Of a DNA stretch of 64,000 bases, positions 18,261 through 27,955 are shown in pieces (position 1 is the stretch's first letter; every line of letters begins with the position of its first letter). A model generated the notes under the pieces. It was not told the origin of the DNA. It did no database searches and saw nothing but the letters and a program-made list of their open reading frames with translations. The DNA lies in assembly GCA_028357285.1 (NCBI GenBank), contig JAOMWM010000002.1, forward strand, positions 62,001-126,000, in the 5' to 3' direction. The stretch comes from Schleiferiaceae bacterium. Its GTDB lineage: Bacteria > Bacteroidota > Bacteroidia > Flavobacteriales > Schleiferiaceae. Both the position numbers and the translations under genes were made by a program.

Positions 18261-19130
18261 TTATTCAGAATAAAGCGTGAAACGCCAAAGGCCACCGCCA
18301 AAGTCACATTCAATTTCCATGTAACGATCACCAGCAACATCAGTCATCGATAAAATATCATACGTCACAGACGTTACTGGAGAAGATACCTCACCGCCGT
18401 TTGCTGCCTTAGGTATCCCGATAAAGGCACCTAAACCGTTTACTTTTAATTGATCTGGAAGCGGTCCATTACCCGGTATAATTTCAAACGAATGCGTTCC
18501 ACTCGCCCATGCATCATGAGGAGAAGTCAAAGCCGTCTCAGGAGTACATCCCTCAGTAGCAACACCGAAATATGTTTCAGCATAAACATCACCGTTAGCA
18601 TCGTATTCCATCGTGCCGTCCTCACTGAAAATCCACTCGTCATTGAATAAACATGGACGATCCGTAGGGCCTGAAGCAGGGATTGCCCACCACGTAGTGT
18701 TGCCATCAGGACCAACCCATAAAGAGCCCGCCTGTGGAGCTAATTTCCATGTACGAGATGTACATTCTGTTAACCACTCCATGGCACCTATACAAGGCAT
18801 CGGGCCATCTATCAAAATTTCAATCTGACCTGTTGCAGATGCACTACCCCCTTGATTGAAGACGGTGTGTGAAACATCATAAGTACCCATAGCACCGATG
18901 AATACTTCAATACTTTCACCGGTGTAGGTACCAACACCGTCGATTTCCCATTGATATAGGAATGGATCACCGGTAGAGGTTGAAACCAATTGTACAGTAT
19001 TACTGTCAATGAAGGTTACGGAGTAATCTGCTTGAGGGAGTGCCCCCAATTCTGTATGTCCCGCCTCGCTTGGTTCACAAGCGATAAAACCGAGAGCTAC
19101 AAGACTAAATAAAGCTAATTTCTTTAACAT
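18261..19130 (-). CDS. PKD-domain surface glycan-binding lipoprotein
   Basis: This 289-residue lipoprotein (LGFIAC lipobox) has a PKD domain at about residues 34-110 (LYQWEIDGVGTYTGE, GTYDVSHTVFNQGG). A second module follows with the block CTSRTWKLAPQAGSLWVGPD, seen in Bacteroidota proteins next to SusD and in GH16 enzymes. Many exposed Trp residues fit sugar binding, and no catalytic motif is seen. The position directly after SusD is that of a SusE/SGBP-type accessory protein. Its predicted role is to hold glucan at the cell surface for SusCD. Confidence 0.83.
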   Translation of the reverse strand: MLKKLALFSLVALGFIACEPSEAGHTELGALPQADYSVTFIDSNTVQLVSTSTGDPFLYQWEIDGVGTYTGESIEVFIGAMGTYDVSHTVFNQGGSASATGQIEILIDGPMPCIGAMEWLTECTSRTWKLAPQAGSLWVGPDGNTTWWAIPASGPTDRPCLFNDEWIFSEDGTMEYDANGDVYAETYFGVATEGCTPETALTSPHDAWASGTHSFEIIPGNGPLPDQLKVNGLGAFIGIPKAANGGEVSSPVTSVTYDILSMTDVAGDRYMEIECDFGGGLWRFTLYSE

Positions 19131-19142
19131 CGTTATCGATTT

Positions 19143-20657
19143 TTAGTATCCTGGATTCTGAGTTAATACATCTGGTGCAGCATCAATTTCCTGCTGCGGG
19201 ATTGGAAGGTAAGTATGCGTAGACGCAACAAAACCTTGATCACCCAATACTTCCGTGGCTTTACCGGTTCTGAGAAGATCAAAGAAACGGTGTCCTTCCG
19301 TCGCTAATTCCATGCGACGTTCTGTATAAATATCTTCAAGTAGTTGGTTGCCTGTGCTCGTTAAAGCGGCAAGACCAACGCGGCTTCTTACCTGGTTTAA
19401 ATACGTTCGAGCCGTACCTTCTGAACCACCGCTTCTAACGATTCCCTCAGCAGCCATTAATAAAACGTCTGCATAGCGAATTTCGCGAATGTTGTTCCCC
19501 CAGTTAAGAGCAGGATCACCGTCTGGCGCAACATTTGATGCGATCGGTGCATATTTGCGCATCCAGAACCCAGTGTTTTGATACCCAGGCGTGTATTCTG
19601 CACCTGGTAATGCATCTGCATCGATAATGGTGTAGCCATAACGTGGATCACCGTCCATCGCAGCCTCTAATTCAGTTGACACTGGGCAGAAGCCCCATCC
19701 TGTTGCATACGTAGGGCCGTTGTAGTCACGCATTCCAATGAACTGGACACCAACGTTTCCTTCTCCACCGCCCCAGCCGAACGAGCCCCAGTCAGAAGCT
19801 GAGTTTTCACTGTAGGTTATTTCAAAAACACTCTCCGAAGACCACTCCCCTTCTGCAGACCAAATGTCAGAGAAACTTGAAAGAAGTGAATACTCTCCTG
19901 ATTGAATTACTGACTCACATAGAGAAGCCACTTGTGCCATGCTAGATGCGTCGTCTTCGAAAAGTAAAACGCGTGCTAGAAGTGCTTGTGCAGCACCTTT
20001 AGTAACACGGCCTAATTGGTTGGAACCAACAGAGCTCGGTAAATCTGTAATTGCTGCTTCAAGATCAGAAACAATAAATGGATAAATTTGATCAGGACCT
20101 ACCTGCTCCACAGTGTAATATTCTGATGCTCCTAGCGTATGATCAATTAAAGGGATATTCCCGAACAGACGAACTAGATCAAAGTAAAACTTCGCACGGA
20201 GGAATTTCGCCTCTGCCTTTGTGCGCGTTCTAAATGCTTCACTCGCATCTTCGATTTCGTCAATTTTTTCAAGGAATAAATTAGCGCGGTAAATTCCTTT
20301 ATACCCTTTTCTCCAAAAACCACGCTGTGGCCCTAGGTTCGGGGTTAGTGTAAAGTTATTGTAGGCAACCCATGAAGGTTGATCGGAAGCATCACTACCT
20401 CCTGCATATGTATCGTCAGAAGCAACATTCTGTAAGAATCTAAACATGGTGAAACCATATTGATCATTCCACTGTAGTACATCGTAAATACTTACCAATG
20501 CTTCGAAAGCTTGCTCCTCAGTCTGGTAGTAGTTCACCTCTAATACACGGCCAACGGGTCTAGTATTCAAAAAGTCTTTTGAACACGAGCCCAGAATCAT
20601 AGTAAGCGCTAGAAGCAAGCTTACCCAGATACCTTTTGTTTGGTTTAACTTATTCAT
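19143..20657 (-). CDS. susD: SusD/RagB-family nutrient-binding lipoprotein
   Basis: This is a 504-residue SusD homologue of standard length with lipobox LGSC near residue 25. KDFLNTRPVGRVLEVNYYQTEEQAFEA at the mature N terminus, AEAKFLRAKFYFDLVRLFGNIPL in the TPR region and the C-terminal TERRMELATEGHRFFDLLRTG are diagnostic. It forms the lid of the SusC transporter and binds the oligosaccharide. It starts 7 bases after susC. The glucan specificity is inferred from the GH16 gene in the same operon. Confidence 0.95.
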   Translation of the reverse strand: MNKLNQTKGIWVSLLLALTMILGSCSKDFLNTRPVGRVLEVNYYQTEEQAFEALVSIYDVLQWNDQYGFTMFRFLQNVASDDTYAGGSDASDQPSWVAYNNFTLTPNLGPQRGFWRKGYKGIYRANLFLEKIDEIEDASEAFRTRTKAEAKFLRAKFYFDLVRLFGNIPLIDHTLGASEYYTVEQVGPDQIYPFIVSDLEAAITDLPSSVGSNQLGRVTKGAAQALLARVLLFEDDASSMAQVASLCESVIQSGEYSLLSSFSDIWSAEGEWSSESVFEITYSENSASDWGSFGWGGGEGNVGVQFIGMRDYNGPTYATGWGFCPVSTELEAAMDGDPRYGYTIIDADALPGAEYTPGYQNTGFWMRKYAPIASNVAPDGDPALNWGNNIREIRYADVLLMAAEGIVRSGGSEGTARTYLNQVRSRVGLAALTSTGNQLLEDIYTERRMELATEGHRFFDLLRTGKATEVLGDQGFVASTHTYLPIPQQEIDAAPDVLTQNPGY

Positions 20658-20664
20658 GTTTTAT

Positions 20665-23600
20665 TTATTTAAATGTGATGTTCAATCCTATTGTATTCAC
20701 TCGTGCTTGCGGGTAGATACCTCTGTCTATACCGAAACCAGCACCGATTTCCGGATCAAATCCACTGTATTTAGTGAATGTAAGAAGGTTCGTACCGCTG
20801 TAGTATATACGCATTTTACGAAGACCTATACGCTCGGCAGTTGGACCCGTTATATTGTATCCTATCTGTAACGACTTCAATCTAAAGAAGCTACCGTCTT
20901 CAACATAGAAATCTGAACTACGTGCAAAGTTTCTATTTACGTCGTTGAACGTAAGTCTTGGATATTCATTCGTAGAACCTTCTCCTGTCCAGCGATCGAT
21001 TGCCTTAGCAGGCATGTTCGAGGTTGGTAAGTCGTAACGGCGTGTAGCATTGTAAATCTGATTTCCAAATACTCCTTGACCGAAAATATTTACGTCCCAA
21101 TTTTTGTAGCGCATATCGATCGTTAAACCAGCAGTCCAATCCGGTGTAGGATTACCAATCATAGTTCTATCATCCGCGTCAATTACACCGTCACCGTTGA
21201 CATCAACAAAACGGAAATCACCAGCTTGTGCCATTGGCTGCAGAGTATCGCCATCGCCACTCGTGTAACTGAATACATCATCCATATTTTGGAAGATTCC
21301 GTCCGTTTGATATCCGTAGAGGTAACCGATAGGTAAACCTTCTGTAATACGAGTGATTTCGATACCCTGTGGTCCCCATCCGGCACCTGTAAGGTAACCG
21401 GCATCATTACCGATCAAGATTACTTCGTTTTTGATAAAACTTGCATTTCCGCTAACACCGAAAGAGAAATCTTTACTGTAGCTGCGGTCGTATCCGAATT
21501 CAATATCAACACCCTGGTTCAACATTGAACCAACGTTCGCTGTAGAAGGGTCATTACCAATGTAATCAGGTAATGGTGGACGCGTTTTCATACCATTGGT
21601 ACGACGACTAAATACATCTACTCCTAATACAAGGTAATCATAGGCACGAATTTCTGTACCAACGTTTAATTGAGCAACACTCTCCCAACGTAAATCAGGA
21701 TTCGCTACTTGTGCTGGTGTCGTACCATTAACAAGTACTTCGTTTGCACCAAATGTGTACGAACGACCACCGATGATGGTAGAAGCATACTCTAAAGAAC
21801 CTGCTGCGTCACTACCATTCAAACCGTAACCGGCCTTAAACTTCAACGTGTTTACATTATCGTAAATCCACCAATTTTCTTTGTGAACATTCCATCCAGC
21901 AGATAACGAAGGGAAATATCCCCAACGGTTGTTCTGTCCAAAACGAGAAGAAGCATCGGCACGAAGAATTGCAGTGGCCACATATTTACCATCGTAGTCA
22001 TAGTTTACACGACCGAAGTATGATTCGATTGCATAACGCTCCCACTTACCACCGTATACTTGCTCTGAAATTTCGTTACGGGCATAGTCGATGGTAGCGT
22101 CTTGAAAGTCTTGTGTAGGTACATCACGCTTATTTCCGCCGATATAACGACCGTTTACTTCTTGAGCACTGTGACCCACCAAATAGTTGAGGTTGTGCTT
22201 ACCTATGCTTTGAGTGTAGGTCAAGGTATTGTCCCATATCCATGTAAAACCTCTATTGAAACTAGAGTAGACATTATTAGTGTCTAGAAGGTTTGTCGCA
22301 TTCAGATAGTGTGATGGAGTCATTCCATCATTTCCCCAAAATGCAAGGTCAATACCCATGCTAGAACGCGCTTTCAATCCAGGTAGGATTTCAAATTCAG
22401 CGTAGGTATTATTGACGATTTTATCTGCCCAACCTACATTATTAATCATCGAATAAGCAGCCACAGGATTTACTACCTCAGATGTTACACGATTTGAAAT
22501 ACCGAAAATTCCATTCTCATCGCGAACTAAATTTCCGCGAAGAACACCTCCTGAAGAATAGGGAGTTCCTGACAATACTGTAGGATCTGTTTCGTAAAGT
22601 GGTGTAATTGGGTCAATGTTTAATGCACGACCTAAAGGCGAGCCCCATTCTGTATTTTCTGCAACACCATTGCTTTGATTGTGTGTATAAGCTACATTCC
22701 AGCCTACTGTCAAACGGTCATTGACTTTCGTTACAGTATTTAGGCGAGCCGCCAATCTTTCATAGTACGACTTGCCTTCCGCGACAATACCTTCTTGATT
22801 GAAGGAGCTAATAGAGGCATAGTACGAACCACGGTCTGTTCCGCCAGCGATACTAATATCGCTGTTCTGAATCACTGCGTTTCTGTTAAATACAGCGTCT
22901 TGCCAATCTGTACCTGTACCGTACATGCTTGGATTGCTGTAAGGTAAAGTTTGGCCTGCAGCACCGGCCATTTCATTTTGCAATGTAGCATACTCAGTAG
23001 CATTCAATACTGGTGCTTTCTTCCATGGATTCTGCAGACCCGTGTATGAAGTAACCTTCACTTCCATACCTCGAGCTTTCGATCCGTTTTTCGTTGTAAT
23101 GATAATAACACCATTCGCGCCACGAGCACCATAGATAGCGGCAGAAGCTGCATCCTTAAGTACTTCTATAGTTTCAATGTCGTTAGGGTTTAAATAATCT
23201 ATACCGCCGCCAATAACAACACCGTCAATCACGAAGAGTGGATCTGAGCCGTTTATTGATGAAGTACCACGTACACGAATCACCGCGCCAGCACCTGGCT
23301 GACCAGAACTCTGAACGACACTAACTCCTGATGTTCTACCTTGAAGCGCAGTTTCAACGCGAGGCAAAACAATATCCTCTAAGTCTTCCGACTTAACACT
23401 AGATATCGCTCCGGTAACATTTGACTTCTTTTGAGTTCCAAACCCAACAACAACTACTTCATCTAAGGTAGAAGCGGCTTTGTCGTAGACTAGTTTTATG
23501 TTAATACTTTTTGAAGCACCCAGAGACACCTCTGTGGTAACATATCCCACGAAGGAAACTGTTGCCGTTGAGCCCTCTTTGGCGTCAAGCGTCCATCTAC

Positions 23601-23772
23601 CTTCCATGTCTGTCATTGCAGATTTCTGACCGGCCTTCACTACGGCACCCGGCAGCGGTGAGTTGTCAGTAGCATCGACTACCGTTCCCCTGTACTGAGC
23701 ACTTACCTGCGCCGAAAATCCTAAGAAAAGAAGGACTAGAAAGGACGCGATGTAATGTTGTCGTTTGTTCAT
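20665..23772 (-). CDS. susC: SusC/RagA-family TonB-dependent outer membrane transporter
   Basis: The ORF begins at 23814, but the ATG at 23772 begins the signal peptide MNKRQHYIASFLVLLFLGFSAQ, and the earlier stretch holds a palindrome that looks regulatory. A carboxypeptidase-regulatory-like domain follows (YRGTVVDATDNSPLPGAVV). Next come the TonB-box-like segment LDEVVVVGFGTQKK, the plug with IEVLKDAASAAIYGARGANGVIIITTK and a large beta-barrel ending in LNITFK. It imports glucan oligosaccharides with SusD. It is the first gene of the PUL operon. The direct-repeat motif 80-96 bases upstream of the ATG is shared with the GH5 gene. Confidence 0.95.
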   Translation of the reverse strand: MNKRQHYIASFLVLLFLGFSAQVSAQYRGTVVDATDNSPLPGAVVKAGQKSAMTDMEGRWTLDAKEGSTATVSFVGYVTTEVSLGASKSINIKLVYDKAASTLDEVVVVGFGTQKKSNVTGAISSVKSEDLEDIVLPRVETALQGRTSGVSVVQSSGQPGAGAVIRVRGTSSINGSDPLFVIDGVVIGGGIDYLNPNDIETIEVLKDAASAAIYGARGANGVIIITTKNGSKARGMEVKVTSYTGLQNPWKKAPVLNATEYATLQNEMAGAAGQTLPYSNPSMYGTGTDWQDAVFNRNAVIQNSDISIAGGTDRGSYYASISSFNQEGIVAEGKSYYERLAARLNTVTKVNDRLTVGWNVAYTHNQSNGVAENTEWGSPLGRALNIDPITPLYETDPTVLSGTPYSSGGVLRGNLVRDENGIFGISNRVTSEVVNPVAAYSMINNVGWADKIVNNTYAEFEILPGLKARSSMGIDLAFWGNDGMTPSHYLNATNLLDTNNVYSSFNRGFTWIWDNTLTYTQSIGKHNLNYLVGHSAQEVNGRYIGGNKRDVPTQDFQDATIDYARNEISEQVYGGKWERYAIESYFGRVNYDYDGKYVATAILRADASSRFGQNNRWGYFPSLSAGWNVHKENWWIYDNVNTLKFKAGYGLNGSDAAGSLEYASTIIGGRSYTFGANEVLVNGTTPAQVANPDLRWESVAQLNVGTEIRAYDYLVLGVDVFSRRTNGMKTRPPLPDYIGNDPSTANVGSMLNQGVDIEFGYDRSYSKDFSFGVSGNASFIKNEVILIGNDAGYLTGAGWGPQGIEITRITEGLPIGYLYGYQTDGIFQNMDDVFSYTSGDGDTLQPMAQAGDFRFVDVNGDGVIDADDRTMIGNPTPDWTAGLTIDMRYKNWDVNIFGQGVFGNQIYNATRRYDLPTSNMPAKAIDRWTGEGSTNEYPRLTFNDVNRNFARSSDFYVEDGSFFRLKSLQIGYNITGPTAERIGLRKMRIYYSGTNLLTFTKYSGFDPEIGAGFGIDRGIYPQARVNTIGLNITFK

Positions 23773-23793
23773 TGTGTCTAGTTTTATTGATAA

Positions 23794-23810
23794 AGTGTAT
23801 TTTGTACACT
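23794..23810. promoter_or_regulatory. Palindrome in the susC leader
   Basis: AGTGTA-TTTTG-TACACT is a perfect 6-bp inverted repeat with a 5-bp spacer, 22-38 bases upstream of the chosen susC ATG. It could be a promoter-proximal operator or a 5' leader hairpin. Confidence 0.4.
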
Positions 23811-23851
23811 GCAATGTGCTAATGAATTAGTCAAGGAACAACTTCTTAGCC

Positions 23852-23868
23852 CGGACAAATGCCGGACA
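23852..23868. promoter_or_regulatory. Direct-repeat motif upstream of susC
   Basis: CGGACA-AATGC-CGGACA repeats with exactly 11-bp periodicity, 80-96 bases upstream of the susC ATG. On the transcribed strand it reads TGTCCGGCATTTGTCCG. The same arrangement and orientation occur before GH5. Confidence 0.6.
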
Positions 23869-23932
23869 TTTTAACATTATTAAAGGATTTACAGCCTATT
23901 AAGAAGGCTCACAGAGCGAATGTACGTGAATT

Positions 23933-24295
23933 TTATTCGAGAAAATCATCGATGTCTCGACGTTCTTTTTTGGTGGGCCTTCCGACCCCTTTTTGTCGAC
24001 TTACGTTTCTTGCTAAGCGAAGAAAGTTCTTTTTATCTAACTCAATTTGAGGGGTTTGATCGCTAATTAATTCCTCCACGAACTTTGCACTCACTCTGCT
24101 TTTAGGGAGACCAATAACTTCATAAATCTCATCATATCCGTGACGTTTAAGCGTAAACACATCCCCTTCCTTCACGTCTCTTGAAGGTTTTACAGGTAAT
24201 TCCGACATCAAAACCCGGTTATTGCGGATGTGCTCACCTGCTAAGGTGCGGGTTTTGAACAATCGGACACACCACAAGAATTTGTCTATACGCAT
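23933..24295 (-). CDS. hslR: S4-domain RNA-binding protein (Hsp15-like)
   Basis: This protein of about 120 residues starts at ATG 24295 (the ORF track begins at a GTG six bases earlier). MRIDKFLWCVRLFKTRTLAGEHIRNN is a classic S4 domain. VKPSRDVKEGDVFTL completes the fold, and a basic tail follows (GVGRPTKKERRDIDDFLE). Hsp15-type proteins bind stalled 50S-nascent chain complexes. In Bacteroidota this is a common single-copy housekeeping gene. It lies upstream of susC on the same strand, 160 bases away, and is divergent from the TIM-barrel lipoprotein gene. Confidence 0.85.
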   Translation of the reverse strand: MRIDKFLWCVRLFKTRTLAGEHIRNNRVLMSELPVKPSRDVKEGDVFTLKRHGYDEIYEVIGLPKSRVSAKFVEELISDQTPQIELDKKNFLRLARNVSRQKGVGRPTKKERRDIDDFLE

Positions 24296-24353
24296 GACCA
24301 CAAAATTGCACGTTTTCCACTAATTTCAAGCCTTCAAGATTAAAAAACATCGA

Positions 24354-25280
24354 ATGAAGAAATTAACGCTCCTCGGTGCTGTTAGCCTATGTACATTCTT
24401 TGCCTGCCAAAACACAGACAAAAACGCCATAGCCCAAAACAATGAAAGCACACGTACTATGAATAACGCTGAAAAAGGATACCAGTTATATACTGTACGC
24501 GAAGCCCTAACGGGTGCGGACTCTATTGCAGTGACTTTACAAGCAACGCGGGATATGGGCTATGATAAAGTTGAGAGTTTTGGATATGCCGAAGGCGGTT
24601 TTCTAGGCCTAAGTACCTCAGATTTCAAAACCGCTATCGAGGATGCTGATCTAAAAAGTCCATCAGGACATTATATGCCATCGGAATTAGAGAGCGCAAA
24701 CATGGTAACTATTGATCCTGAATCCATAAATGATTTCCTAAATGCAGCCGAGGCATTAGGGCAAAAATGGGTGGTTATACCCTGGATGAACGAAGCGTGG
24801 AGAAATAAGGAAGGGTACGATCATTTGATCGAATACCTTATCAAATTAGGAGAGGCAGCAGCAAAACGAGGCATGGTCGCAGGCTGGCACAACCACGATT
24901 TCGAATTTGAGCCTTTAGAACCCAATCAGCCGGGATCACCCTTCGCTTATGAATACCTTCTGAACGCCTTAGAGGGGAGCAATGTCGTCTTTGAAATGGA
25001 TATTCATTGGGTCGCCTTCGCAGGGCAAAATCCTGTAGAATGGATGGCCAATTATCCCGGTAGATTTCCTTTATGGCACGTTAAAGATTTTGCTGCAGAT
25101 ACTGCGACTCAAGTTCCCGTAGGGCAAGGCGTCCTAGATTGGGCGGAAATATTTGCCATGGCAGAAACAGCAGGACTCGAACACTACTATATTGAACAGG
25201 ACTTCTGTTCAGCGGACAAAGCCGTCCAATGTCTTAAAGAAAGTATAGAATGGGCGAATGAGCAGCCCTTCATGAATTAA
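24354..25280 (+). CDS. Exported TIM-barrel protein, sugar phosphate isomerase/epimerase family
   Basis: This 308-residue protein has a lipoprotein-like signal (MKKLTLLGAVSLCTFFACQN; Phe at -3 is unusual but tolerated in this phylum). The AP-endonuclease-2-type barrel shows the metal-binding acidic/His residues in MVAGWHNHDFEFEP, VFEMDIHWVAF, PLWHVKDF and YYIEQDFC. Despite the family name, exported members do not act on phosphorylated sugars. Periplasmic relatives include keto-sugar isomerases and 3-keto-glycoside lyases, so such a role is possible. It is monocistronic or weakly linked to kbl, 48 bases downstream. Confidence 0.82.
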   Translation: MKKLTLLGAVSLCTFFACQNTDKNAIAQNNESTRTMNNAEKGYQLYTVREALTGADSIAVTLQATRDMGYDKVESFGYAEGGFLGLSTSDFKTAIEDADLKSPSGHYMPSELESANMVTIDPESINDFLNAAEALGQKWVVIPWMNEAWRNKEGYDHLIEYLIKLGEAAAKRGMVAGWHNHDFEFEPLEPNQPGSPFAYEYLLNALEGSNVVFEMDIHWVAFAGQNPVEWMANYPGRFPLWHVKDFAADTATQVPVGQGVLDWAEIFAMAETAGLEHYYIEQDFCSADKAVQCLKESIEWANEQPFMN

Positions 25281-25328
25281 ACTAAACCGCTCACGCAGCG
25301 TTAACACCACAACGAATACAACTGACCT

Positions 25329-26519
25329 ATGTACGGAGGATTAAAAGAACATTTGACCACACAGCTCGAAGAAATCACAGCAGCCGGCTTATTCAAGCGC
25401 GAACGTGTCATTACAACACCCCAAGATGCCATCATTAAAACTACTGAAGGCGAAGAGGTTCTGAATTTTTGTGCAAACAATTATTTAGGCTTGAGCTCAC
25501 ATCCGCGAGTATTGGCGGCAGCTCAAAAGACATTAGAAACGCACGGTTTCGGCATGTCATCCGTACGTTTTATTTGCGGGACACAAGACATTCACAAAGA
25601 ATTGGAAGCAAAACTTGCGGAGTTCTTGCACTGCGAAGACACAATACTATACGCAGCCGCCTTTGATGCCAACGGAGGAGTGTTCGAACCGCTGCTTACC
25701 GCAGAAGACGCTATTATTTCTGACAGTTTAAATCACGCCTCCATTATTGATGGGGTTCGACTTTGTAAAGCGCAACGTTACCGTTATGCGAATAACGACA
25801 TGGCAGATTTAGAGTTGCAATTAAAAGCAGCTGAAGGTGCCCGATTCAAAATAATTGTGACCGACGGTGTTTTTTCTATGGACGGCTATGTCGCCCAATT
25901 GGATAAAATATGTGATCTCGCCGACAAATACGATGCGTTAGTAATGGTAGATGAATGCCACGCAACCGGGTTTATTGGAAAGACGGGACGTGGGACGGTC
26001 GAGCTGAAAAACGTGCTGGGGCGTGTAGATATTATCACAGGAACCTTAGGTAAAGCTCTAGGCGGTGCAATGGGTGGTTTTACTACAGGACGAAAGGAAA
26101 TTATCGAGATGTTGCGTCAAAAATCGCGTCCATACCTTTTCTCTAACTCATTAGCGCCGGCTATTGTAGGGGCTTCTATTGAGGTATTGAATTTGCTAAG
26201 TGAAACTACGGACCTCCGTGACCAGTTGGAATGGAATATTAACTACTTCAAAGACGGCATGAAGGCTGCAGGGTTTGACTACAAGGATGGTGAAAGTGCC
26301 ATTGTACCGATCATGCTTTATGATGCAGCCTTAAGTCAGGAGTTTGCAGATAAACTACTTACCGAAGGTATCTACGTTATAGGCTTCTTTTATCCGGTTG
26401 TGCCGCAAGGTCAGGCGAGAATAAGGGTTCAGTTGAGTGCTGCACATAGCCAATCACACCTCGATAAAGCCATTGCGGCATTTACAAAGGTGGGTAAGGA
26501 ATTAGGCGTAGTACAGTAA
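25329..26519 (+). CDS. kbl: Glycine C-acetyltransferase (2-amino-3-ketobutyrate CoA ligase)
   Basis: This is a 396-residue alpha-oxoamine synthase, full length for Kbl. [18 protein letters not shown] and [20 protein letters not shown] match Kbl much better than serine palmitoyltransferase or KBL-like BioF. D208 and H211 in DECHATGF bind PLP, and K242 in [14 protein letters not shown] is the Schiff-base lysine. It converts 2-amino-3-ketobutyrate and CoA to glycine and acetyl-CoA in threonine breakdown. No tdh gene is in the window. Confidence 0.93.
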   Translation: MYGGLKEHLTTQLEEITAAGLFKRERVITTPQDAIIKTTEGEEVLNFCANNYLGLSSHPRVLAAAQKTLETHGFGMSSVRFICGTQDIHKELEAKLAEFLHCEDTILYAAAFDANGGVFEPLLTAEDAIISDSLNHASIIDGVRLCKAQRYRYANNDMADLELQLKAAEGARFKIIVTDGVFSMDGYVAQLDKICDLADKYDALVMVDECHATGFIGKTGRGTVELKNVLGRVDIITGTLGKALGGAMGGFTTGRKEIIEMLRQKSRPYLFSNSLAPAIVGASIEVLNLLSETTDLRDQLEWNINYFKDGMKAAGFDYKDGESAIVPIMLYDAALSQEFADKLLTEGIYVIGFFYPVVPQGQARIRVQLSAAHSQSHLDKAIAAFTKVGKELGVVQ

Positions 26520-26622
26520 GGACGTCCACTTTTAACAACACTTTATCGAGGTTTATTAGCTGCTCAAAGTGCTCATCTGCAACCGTAGCGTTACTTTTGA
26601 CCCTCAATTAGAACTACAGCAC

Positions 26623-27951
26623 ATGCTTATTCAGATTTTACAGTTCGTTTTAGGACTCTCTATATTAATCGTACTTCACGAGTTTGGTCACTACCTACCT
26701 GCACGCTTTTTTGGAGTGCGTGTCACTAAATTCTACCTCTTTTTCGATTATAAATTTTCATTATTAAAGAAAAAAATCGGGGAAACTGAATGGGGAATTG
26801 GCTGGATTCCATTAGGCGGATATGTAAAGATTGAAGGCATGGTGGACGAAAGCATGGATACCGAAAACCTCAGCGAAGAGCCTGAAGATTGGGAATTCAG
26901 AGCGAAGCCGGCCTGGCAACGCGTGATCATTCTTACCGGGGGCGTCATCATGAATTTCATTACTGCGTACTTCATTTACGTCTTCTTATTGATGTCGTAC
27001 GGAAAGGACTATTTGCCTAACGAAAGTTTAGTAAACGGCATCTGGACCAACGAAATGGGACTTTCAATGGGGCTCGAAAACGGTGATAAAATTGTGAGTA
27101 TCGGAGATATGGTCCCCGAAAGCTACCGTGAAATTCCAATGGAGATTCTATTAAGCCAAGAAGAAGATATCGTCGTGGAGCGCGCGGGTAATCTAGTTAC
27201 CGTACCCATCACCATGGAAGCTATCGAAGATATGATCAGCAACAAAAAATTTGTTGGATTGATCAAACCCCGTATGCCCTATGTCATAGGCGCATTTGGC
27301 GAGGTTAGTGCCGGTGCCGATGCAGGACTTGCCGTGGGCGATAGCATCGTCGGTCTTAACGGTCAGGAGCTGCTGTTTTTTGACCAGTACAAAGAAGCCT
27401 TACCGGAATTCGTAGGGCAAGAGATTGTACTTTCTGTGTACCGCGAAGGCCAATTAGACAGTGTTAAAATGACCGTCCCTGAATCTGGTCAGATTGGTGT
27501 TTACAATACTGGCGAGGTCTTTAAATACTACGAAATCAAGAACAAAGCCTACACCTTTGCTGAAGCCTTGGGCGGCGCTGGTGGCGAGGTCCAGAATAAA
27601 TTAATGAGCTATATCCGTCAATTCAAGCTCATCTTCAACCCTAAAACGGAGGCGTACAAAGAGGTTGGCGGTTTCTTGACTATTTTAAAGCAATACGACC
27701 AAGCCTGGAATTGGCGTCATTTCTGGGAATTCACTGCATTTTTAAGCATCATGCTCGGATTCTTAAACATCCTCCCTATTCCCGCATTAGACGGTGGTCA
27801 TGTGATTTTCACAGTAATCGAATGGGTATCGGGTAGAAAACCATCCATCAAAGTGCTGGAATATGCACAAATGGTTGGATTCTTCTTACTTCTCGCACTA
27901 CTCATTTTCGCAAATGGGAACGACATAATGAAGGCCGTTGTAGGCGGGTAA
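26623..27951 (+). CDS. rseP: RseP-like site-2 zinc metalloprotease
   Basis: ATG 26623 is preferred over the GTG at 26569 because it begins directly with the first membrane helix (MLIQILQFVLGLSILIVLHEFGH). The active site HEFGH lies in this helix and the third metal ligand is in LPIPALDGGHVIF near the C terminus. Two PDZ-like regions lie in the middle (about 150-290). This is the site-2 protease family that cleaves anti-sigma factors and signal peptide remnants in the membrane. The length (442 residues) is normal. The start of the next gene follows its stop by 4 bases. Confidence 0.92.
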   Translation: MLIQILQFVLGLSILIVLHEFGHYLPARFFGVRVTKFYLFFDYKFSLLKKKIGETEWGIGWIPLGGYVKIEGMVDESMDTENLSEEPEDWEFRAKPAWQRVIILTGGVIMNFITAYFIYVFLLMSYGKDYLPNESLVNGIWTNEMGLSMGLENGDKIVSIGDMVPESYREIPMEILLSQEEDIVVERAGNLVTVPITMEAIEDMISNKKFVGLIKPRMPYVIGAFGEVSAGADAGLAVGDSIVGLNGQELLFFDQYKEALPEFVGQEIVLSVYREGQLDSVKMTVPESGQIGVYNTGEVFKYYEIKNKAYTFAEALGGAGGEVQNKLMSYIRQFKLIFNPKTEAYKEVGGFLTILKQYDQAWNWRHFWEFTAFLSIMLGFLNILPIPALDGGHVIFTVIEWVSGRKPSIKVLEYAQMVGFFLLLALLIFANGNDIMKAVVGG

Positions 27952-27955
27952 TCCT

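Noticed and set aside
23772-23814. N-terminal extension of SusC in the ORF track
   Set aside because: The extension precedes a canonical signal peptide and contains the palindrome at 23794, so it is untranslated leader.
23881-23932. Terminator after the S4-domain gene
   Set aside because: AGCCT/AGGCT gives only a 5-bp stem without a clear T run.
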